NCBI RefSeq assembly: GCF_030271215.1
Contig: NZ_JASNGB010000191.1
Location: forward strand, 1-5,716
From: Deinococcus rhizophilus
GTDB taxonomy: Bacteria; Deinococcota; Deinococci; Deinococcales; Deinococcaceae
DNA length: 5,716 bases
Reading direction: 5' to 3'
Both the position numbers and the translations under genes were made by a program. Positions 1 to 5,716 of the stretch are shown here, in pieces; the stretch's first letter is position 1; every line of letters starts with the position of its first letter. The notes under the pieces were generated by a model. It had not been told where the DNA came from, made no database searches, and saw only the letters and a list, made by a program, of their open reading frames with translations.

Positions 1-752
<752 letters not shown>

Positions 753-753
753 A

Positions 754-897
754 ACCCCTCCGCCCCTGCGGGGCACCTCCCCTGAGAAGGGAGGCTGCCG
801 TGGGGAGCGTCCCTCCAGCCCCGTGCGCTGCAAGGCTCCCTTCAAGGGGACTCGTATGAGCTGCTTGCAAAGCTGGCCGCGAAGCGAACTGAGGGGT
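754..897. repeat. Two-armed palindromic intergenic repeat (MITE-like or small dispersed repeat)
   Basis: The block starts with ACCCCTC (754-760) and ends with its exact reverse complement GAGGGGT (891-897). Each arm, read inward, has the same order of parts. The left arm has a small hairpin (GCCCC 762-766 / GGGGC 770-774), then CCTCCC (776-781) / GGGAGG (789-794). The right arm read on the minus strand has ACCCCTCAG, then TTCGCTTCGCGG, then a CCCTTGAAGGG palindrome (838-848). No credible ORF lies inside. The first hairpin sits right after the pseudouridine synthase stop and could also help end transcription, although no T-run follows. The architecture resembles the small noncoding repeats scattered through Deinococcus genomes. 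That identity is inferred, because only one copy is in this window. Confidence 0.5.
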
Positions 898-932
898 CCT
901 CTCGCCGGAGCCCCGGCCCCCCCACCCGCCCC

Positions 933-941
933 TGCTACACT
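933..941 (+). promoter_or_regulatory. Extended -10 promoter of rnpB
   Basis: TGCTACACT is an extended -10 element (TG, one base, then TACACT at 936-941). The predicted start, about 7-8 nt downstream, falls at 948-949, exactly where helix P1 of the RNase P RNA begins. No good -35 hexamer is seen near 913-918, which fits an extended -10 promoter. The following CCGG (942-945) recurs after the mraZ -10. Confidence 0.7.
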
Positions 942-948
942 CCGGAAC

Positions 949-1370
<422 letters not shown>

Positions 1371-1375
1371 CAGCC

Positions 1376-1413
1376 CAGGCCCGCCGTTTTCCCCCACCGG
1401 GGCGGCGGGTCTG
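1376..1413. terminator. Hairpin between convergent rnpB and DUF423 gene, probable bidirectional terminator
   Basis: CAGGCCCGCCG (1376-1386) pairs with CGGCGGGTCTG (1403-1413) over 11 bp with one G-T wobble. Inside, CCCC (1391-1394) can pair with GGGG (1399-1402), leaving a four-T bulge (1387-1390). The structure begins about 6 nt after the end of rnpB and ends 1 nt before the TAG stop of the minus-strand gene, so it can serve both. Neither side has a downstream T-run, so termination is inferred from position and stability. Confidence 0.55.
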
Positions 1414-1414
1414 C

Positions 1415-1780
1415 CTATGCCCGGCCCCCTGCCCCACTCCGCGCCTGCCACGCCGCGACCAGCAGTCCGGCGATCATCAGCCCCCCGCCGACCGGCGTGA
1501 CCGCTCCCAGCCAGCGCGGCCCGGTCAGCACCAGCAGATACAGGCTGCCGCTGAAGACCACGGCTCCTGCCAGCAGCAGTGGTCCCCACGCGCCGCGCCG
1601 TCCACCCGCCCCCAGCGCGAGCAGCGCCAGCGCCGCGTACATCTGGTAGCGCACCCCCGTCTCGAAGGTGGCGAGGTCCGCCGCGCTCAAGGTGTCCCGC
1701 AGCCCATGTGCCCCGAATGCCCCCAGGCCCACCCCCAGGGCGGCGAGCAGCGCCCCGGCCACGGTCGGATTCAGTCTCAT
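1415..1780 (-). CDS. DUF423 family small integral membrane protein
   Basis: A 121-residue hydrophobic protein of the DUF423 family (E. coli YgdD is a member), whose biochemical function is not established. About four membrane segments are visible, at residues 6-24, 46-60, 66-85 and 92-112. Family motifs are present: GAFGAHGL (20-27), FETGVRYQMY (39-48), FSGSLYLLVLTG (76-87) and VTPVGGG (94-100). The length is normal for the family. At residue 49 there is Ala (codon GCG) where YgdD has His (YQAFH). The ATG at 1780 has no useful Shine-Dalgarno sequence, but a -10-like TACCCT lies 7 nt upstream, so the mRNA is probably leaderless. The gene converges with rnpB and diverges from mraZ, and it is not part of the cell division operon. 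The family call is secure; a cellular role cannot be given. Confidence 0.92.
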   Translation of the reverse strand: MRLNPTVAGALLAALGVGLGAFGAHGLRDTLSAADLATFETGVRYQMYAALALLALGAGGRRGAWGPLLLAGAVVFSGSLYLLVLTGPRWLGAVTPVGGGLMIAGLLVAAWQARSGAGGRA

Positions 1781-1787
1781 CCCCCGG

Positions 1788-1793
1788 AGGGTA
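1788..1793 (-). promoter_or_regulatory. Putative -10 box for leaderless DUF423 transcript
   Basis: On the minus strand, TACCCT is followed by CCGGGGG and then the ATG. A start 7-8 nt after the -10 would coincide with the A of the start codon at 1780, giving a leaderless mRNA, a common arrangement in Deinococcus. No clear -35 is visible. The TACNCTCCGG core matches the rnpB and mraZ promoters. Confidence 0.5.
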
Positions 1794-1874
1794 GGGTCTG
1801 GCGGTGCCGGATGGACAGAGGCAGCTGCCCCGGCAGGTCAGGTGGGAAAAAGGGAATGAACTGGGGTGCAGAGG

Positions 1875-1909
1875 TGGGAGACAGTGGGAGCCGGTGGTAA
1901 AGCGTGGGG
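1875..1909 (+). promoter_or_regulatory. MraZ operator: four TGG-type boxes at 10-bp spacing
   Basis: TGGGA (1875), TGGGA (1885), TGGTA (1895) and TGGGG (1905) are separated by exactly 5 nt each and each is preceded by G. MraZ of E. coli is known to bind TGGGN repeats separated by 5-nt spacers in the mraZ promoter, to repress its own operon. Here the array covers the expected -35 region and ends 5 nt before the extended -10, so bound MraZ should block RNA polymerase. The third box is degenerate (TGGT). Two further TGGG words, at 1843 and 1862, are out of register. Confidence 0.75.
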
Positions 1910-1914
1910 GGGGC

Positions 1915-1923
1915 TGTTACACT
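1915..1923 (+). promoter_or_regulatory. Extended -10 promoter of the mraZ-rsmH-ftsL-ftsI operon
   Basis: TGTTACACT is an extended -10 element with the -10 hexamer at 1918-1923. A start near 1930 would give a leader of about 97 nt before the mraZ GTG. The -35 position (about 1895-1900) has no TTGACA-like sequence and is filled by MraZ boxes. The element and the following CCGG match the rnpB promoter at 12 of 13 positions. Confidence 0.65.
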
Positions 1924-1980
1924 CCGGGCAGCAGCTCACAGTCGCGTCTGGTACGTCGCTGCACAGCTGCGCGTCACGTG

Positions 1981-2005
1981 CTCCCGCCGGAGGCTCTGGT
2001 GGGAG
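1981..2005 (+). other. Hairpin in the mraZ mRNA leader
   Basis: CTCCCGCC (1981-1988) pairs with GGTGGGAG (1998-2005) over 8 bp with one G-T wobble. The 9-nt loop holds a GGAGG word (1989-1993) too far from the GTG start to serve as its ribosome site. The stem ends 21 nt before the start codon. A role in mRNA stability or translation is possible but unproven. Confidence 0.35.
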
Positions 2006-2026
2006 GCAGGTGGAAAGAGAGAAACG

Positions 2027-3778
<1,752 letters not shown>

Positions 3779-3788
<10 letters not shown>

Positions 3789-5146
3789 AGATCCAGACCC
3801 GCTCGCGGTGGATGCAGCTCATCGCGCTGGTGCTGTTCATGACGCTGGTGTGGGCCTACGCGCAGCTCGAATGGGGCGTGCCGCAGGGGGTCAAGCGCTC
3901 GGTCGTGCAGTCGCGCGGCCCGATTGTGGCCCGCGACGGCACCGTCTTGGCCCGCAGCGTGGACGGCGAGCGGGTCTATCCCCAGGGTGCCCTCGCCGGG
4001 CAGGTTCTCGGCATGATGGGCGCCACCGAGGGGCTGGAGGGGCTGGAGGCCGCCTACAACCGCAGCCTGGAAGCGGGCCAGCCCCTGCGCCTGACCCTCG
4101 ACCCGGCGACCCAGTCGGCAGCCGAGGCCGCGCTCGCCCGCTACGTCCCCGAGCATGAGGCGCAGTACGGCTCGGTGGTGGTCCTGGAAACGCGCACCGG
4201 GCGCATTCTGGCTGCCGCGAGCTATCCCCCCTTCGACCCCAACCGGTGGCGGGTCTACTCGCCCGAGACCCGGCGCAACCGTCCCTTCCTCGATGTGTAC
4301 GAACCCGGCTCGACCATCAAGGCGTTGGTGGTCGCCGCCGCCCTCAACGAGGGCCTGACCACCCCCAACACCGTGTACGACACGCCCATGCGCCGCTACG
4401 TGGGCGAACGCTGGGGCAGCACCATCGGGGACAGTGTGGACCACCCGGAGCGCCTGACCACCCAGCAGATCCTGCGCTACAGCAGCAATGTGGGCATGAG
4501 CCATATCGTCGAGAGGTTCGAGCCCGAGCGGATGCGGGACTACCTCAGTGACTACGGTTTCGGGGACTATGCCGAACTGCCCACCGTCACCAGCAGCACC
4601 GGGCGGCTGCAACCCCTGCGCAACTGGAACGATCTGGTCCGGGCCACCAACGCCTTCGGCCAGGGCATGAGCGGCACCACCCTGCAACTCGCCGCCGCCT
4701 ACAACGTCATGGCGAACGACGGCCGCTACGTGGCTCCCCGCCTCGTGGAAGGAGAACCCGCCGGGGAGCGCCGCGACGTGCTGCGCCCGGCGACGGCCCG
4801 CACCATCCGCACCATGCTCAGGGAGGTCGTCAAGGAGGCCATTCCCACCCAGGCGGGCCTGGAGGGCTTCGACCTGATGGGCAAGACGGGCACCTCGCAG
4901 GTGTCGCTGGGCGCCCAGGGCTACTCCAGCAGCCTCTACGACTCGACCTTCGCCGGGATCGTCTCCTACCCGTCCGACACCCCCCGCGTCACCATCGCGG
5001 TGATGGCCCACGGCGCCAAGCGCGGCCACCACGGCTCTCAGCTGGCCGCCCCCATCTACCGCGACATCGCCTCCGACATCCTCTCCCGCTGGGGCGCCGC
5101 CCCCACCCCGCCCCCACCCGAAAAGGATGAAGAGGCCAAACCCTGA
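3779..5146 (+). CDS. ftsI: Septal peptidoglycan transpeptidase FtsI (class B penicillin-binding protein)
   Basis: Cross-links septal peptidoglycan as the DD-transpeptidase partner of FtsW and is a beta-lactam target. One N-terminal membrane anchor (about 11-30) is followed by RGPIVARDGTVLA (46-58). The catalytic domain has all three active-site motifs: S178-T-I-K181 in EPGSTIKAL, S235-S-N237, and K369-T-G in MGKTGTSQ. The tail (PTPPPPEKDEEAKP) is Pro-rich and charged. At 455 residues it is much shorter than E. coli FtsI (588). Only about seven residues separate the RGPIVARDG segment from VYPQGALAGQVLG, so most of the usual N-terminal module between them is absent. ATG at 3779 is supported by GGAGGTG (3764-3770) inside ftsL. 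A generic class B PBP is the only alternative; context favours FtsI. It is the last gene of the operon. Confidence 0.95.
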
Positions 5147-5184
5147 GCACTTCCTGAGTCTTTCCAAACCCGTCAGATGCCTGC

Positions 5185-5214
5185 AAGCCAGCCTACCGTG
5201 AGCTGGCTTTCCTT
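5185..5214 (+). terminator. Intrinsic terminator after ftsI
   Basis: AAGCCAGC (5185-5192) and GCTGGCTT (5202-5209) form a perfect 8-bp stem around a 9-nt loop, followed by the T-rich TCCTT. The hairpin lies 38 nt after the ftsI stop and should end the mraZ operon transcript. Confidence 0.75.
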
Positions 5215-5215
5215 A

Positions 5216-5528
5216 CGTCCTGGACGAAATGCAAGCCTGCCCACTCTTTCCTCCCGGATGACCCGGCCGCAGGTCAGTTCGTGCCTCAGAAAGAGGAAAA
5301 TCCGGGCATCTTCATGAGAAAATAGATGAGAGCATTAGAAGTCATCTCATGGCGTTTTCTGAGGAGTTGACGCGACCTCACAGCATATTGGAAATTCTGG
5401 CAGCCCCAAGATCGACCTGGAAATGAGAGTCATGCCCCACCATTCACAGGCGGCTCCCATGCCCCGTCTCTAGTCTCAGTGCCGAAGAGAGCCCCCTGCG
5501 GCTCCCACGTATTCAGACTTGACCCACC
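5216..5528. other. Gene-free intergenic stretch with lower GC than its surroundings
   Basis: No ORF of credible length or codon use is present on either strand, and no tRNA or known RNA motif is recognised. Around 5290-5440 the base composition is clearly more AT-rich than the neighbouring genes. The stretch holds an inverted repeat (5317-5360), a TTGACG word (5367-5372) without a convincing -10 partner, and a short direct repeat GCGGCTCCCA (5450-5459 and 5498-5507). It probably includes the promoter and leader of the downstream exported-protein gene, but I cannot place the promoter. Confidence 0.5.
5317..5360. repeat. Two-step inverted repeat in the intergenic region
   Basis: AGAAAA (5317-5322) pairs with TTTTCT (5355-5360), and inside it ATGAGA (5326-5331) pairs with TCTCAT (5345-5350). 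The 3- and 4-nt internal gaps leave a 13-nt loop. It could be an operator, an RNA hairpin or chance; no T-run suggests a terminator. Confidence 0.4.
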
Positions 5529-5553
5529 TGGCCGCGCTCCGCGTGCGTGGCCA
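5529..5553 (+). other. Leader hairpin abutting the ribosome site of the downstream gene
   Basis: TGGCCGCG (5529-5536) pairs with CGTGGCCA (5546-5553) over 8 bp with one wobble and a 9-nt loop. It ends 1 nt before the AGGAGA ribosome site (5555-5560). It could affect access to that site or stabilise the 5' end of the message. Confidence 0.35.
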
Positions 5554-5564
5554 CAGGAGACTGC

Positions 5565-5716
5565 ATGTTGAACTTGACCCATCTGCTGCCCGCAGCGTTG
5601 CTGACCACCCTCGCCTCCGCCGCCGCGACTCCCGTGCTGCCCGCTCCGGCAGTCGCTGCCCAGGCCGTGCGAGCAGCCCTCGCCCCTGAGGTCGCCCCCG
5701 CGCCTGCGCCGCTCGC
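5565..5716 (+). CDS. Exported Ala/Pro-rich protein, 5' end only
   Basis: The frame is open from ATG 5565 to the right edge (50 codons), with codon use like its neighbours. The start is supported by AGGAGA at 5555-5560, 4-5 nt upstream. The first 21 residues (MLNLTHLLPAALLTTLASAAA) look like a Sec signal peptide with likely cleavage around the ASA/SAA sequence. It is odd in having no Lys or Arg before the hydrophobic core. The mature start is an Ala/Pro/Val-rich linker-like stretch (PVLPAPAVAAQAV, then PEVAPAPAPL). Such linkers often precede cell-wall domains such as LysM or peptidase M23, but no domain is visible here, so no function is assigned. It lies 3' of the operon terminator and is probably a separate transcription unit. 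Confidence 0.75.
   Translation, partial: MLNLTHLLPAALLTTLASAAATPVLPAPAVAAQAVRAALAPEVAPAPAPL

Noticed and set aside
1842..1913. G-quadruplex as the main explanation of the G-rich mraZ upstream region
   Set aside because: Several GGG runs are present, but the exact 10-bp phasing of GTGG words next to mraZ is better explained as an MraZ operator.
1904..2026. N-terminal extension of mraZ from an upstream GTG
   Set aside because: It would start upstream of the predicted transcription start, cross the -10 element, and add 41 residues absent from MraZ proteins.
5247..5306. TTTCCTC/GAGGAAA and CCCGGAT/ATCCGGG complementary words
   Set aside because: The pairs are in permuted order and cannot form one coherent stem.
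5367..5396. TTGACG (5367-5372) with GAAATT (5391-5396) as a promoter for the exported protein gene
   Set aside because: The 18-bp spacing is acceptable, but the -10 matches the consensus at only three positions and lacks the TACACT-type form used elsewhere here.
5349..5426. 25-codon ORF (ATG to TGA) in the intergenic region
   Set aside because: It has no ribosome site, its start lies inside an inverted repeat, and the length is expected by chance in AT-richer DNA.

Overview
The window looks like chromosomal DNA from a Deinococcus or close relative. The GC content is very high, third codon positions are almost always G or C, the RNase P RNA is bacterial type A, and promoters use a TACACT-type -10 box. 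One gene appears to start without a leader. The taxonomic call is an inference from style and gene content, not from a database match.

Layout from left to right: (1) the 3' part of an S4-domain rRNA pseudouridine synthase of the RluB/RsuA family (1-752). (2) A GC-rich noncoding block built as two facing arms, probably a dispersed intergenic repeat (754-897). (3) rnpB, the RNase P catalytic RNA, with its own extended -10 promoter (RNA about 949-1370). (4) A long hairpin between convergent genes (1376-1413). (5) A DUF423 small membrane protein on the minus strand (1415-1780), probably leaderless. (6) A divergent promoter region for the division and cell wall (dcw) operon, holding four TGG-type boxes exactly 10 bp apart, the arrangement expected for MraZ binding. 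(7) The operon mraZ - rsmH - ftsL - ftsI (2027-5146), with 5-nt, overlapping and overlapping junctions. (8) A hairpin terminator, then 418 nt without a recognisable gene. (9) The 5' end of a gene for an exported Ala/Pro-rich protein (5565 to window end).

The four operon genes form the front of the classical dcw cluster. MraZ is the DNA-binding regulator. RsmH methylates 16S rRNA. FtsL is a bitopic divisome protein. FtsI is the septal peptidoglycan transpeptidase. The cluster stops after ftsI: no murE, mraY, murD or ftsW follows.

This is mainly core housekeeping DNA, and I see no convincing new multi-gene system. The points most worth a second look are the four-box MraZ operator with a run of eight Gs beside the -10 element, the near-identical core promoter shared by rnpB and mraZ, the 144-bp two-armed repeat, and the unusually compact N-terminal half of FtsI.
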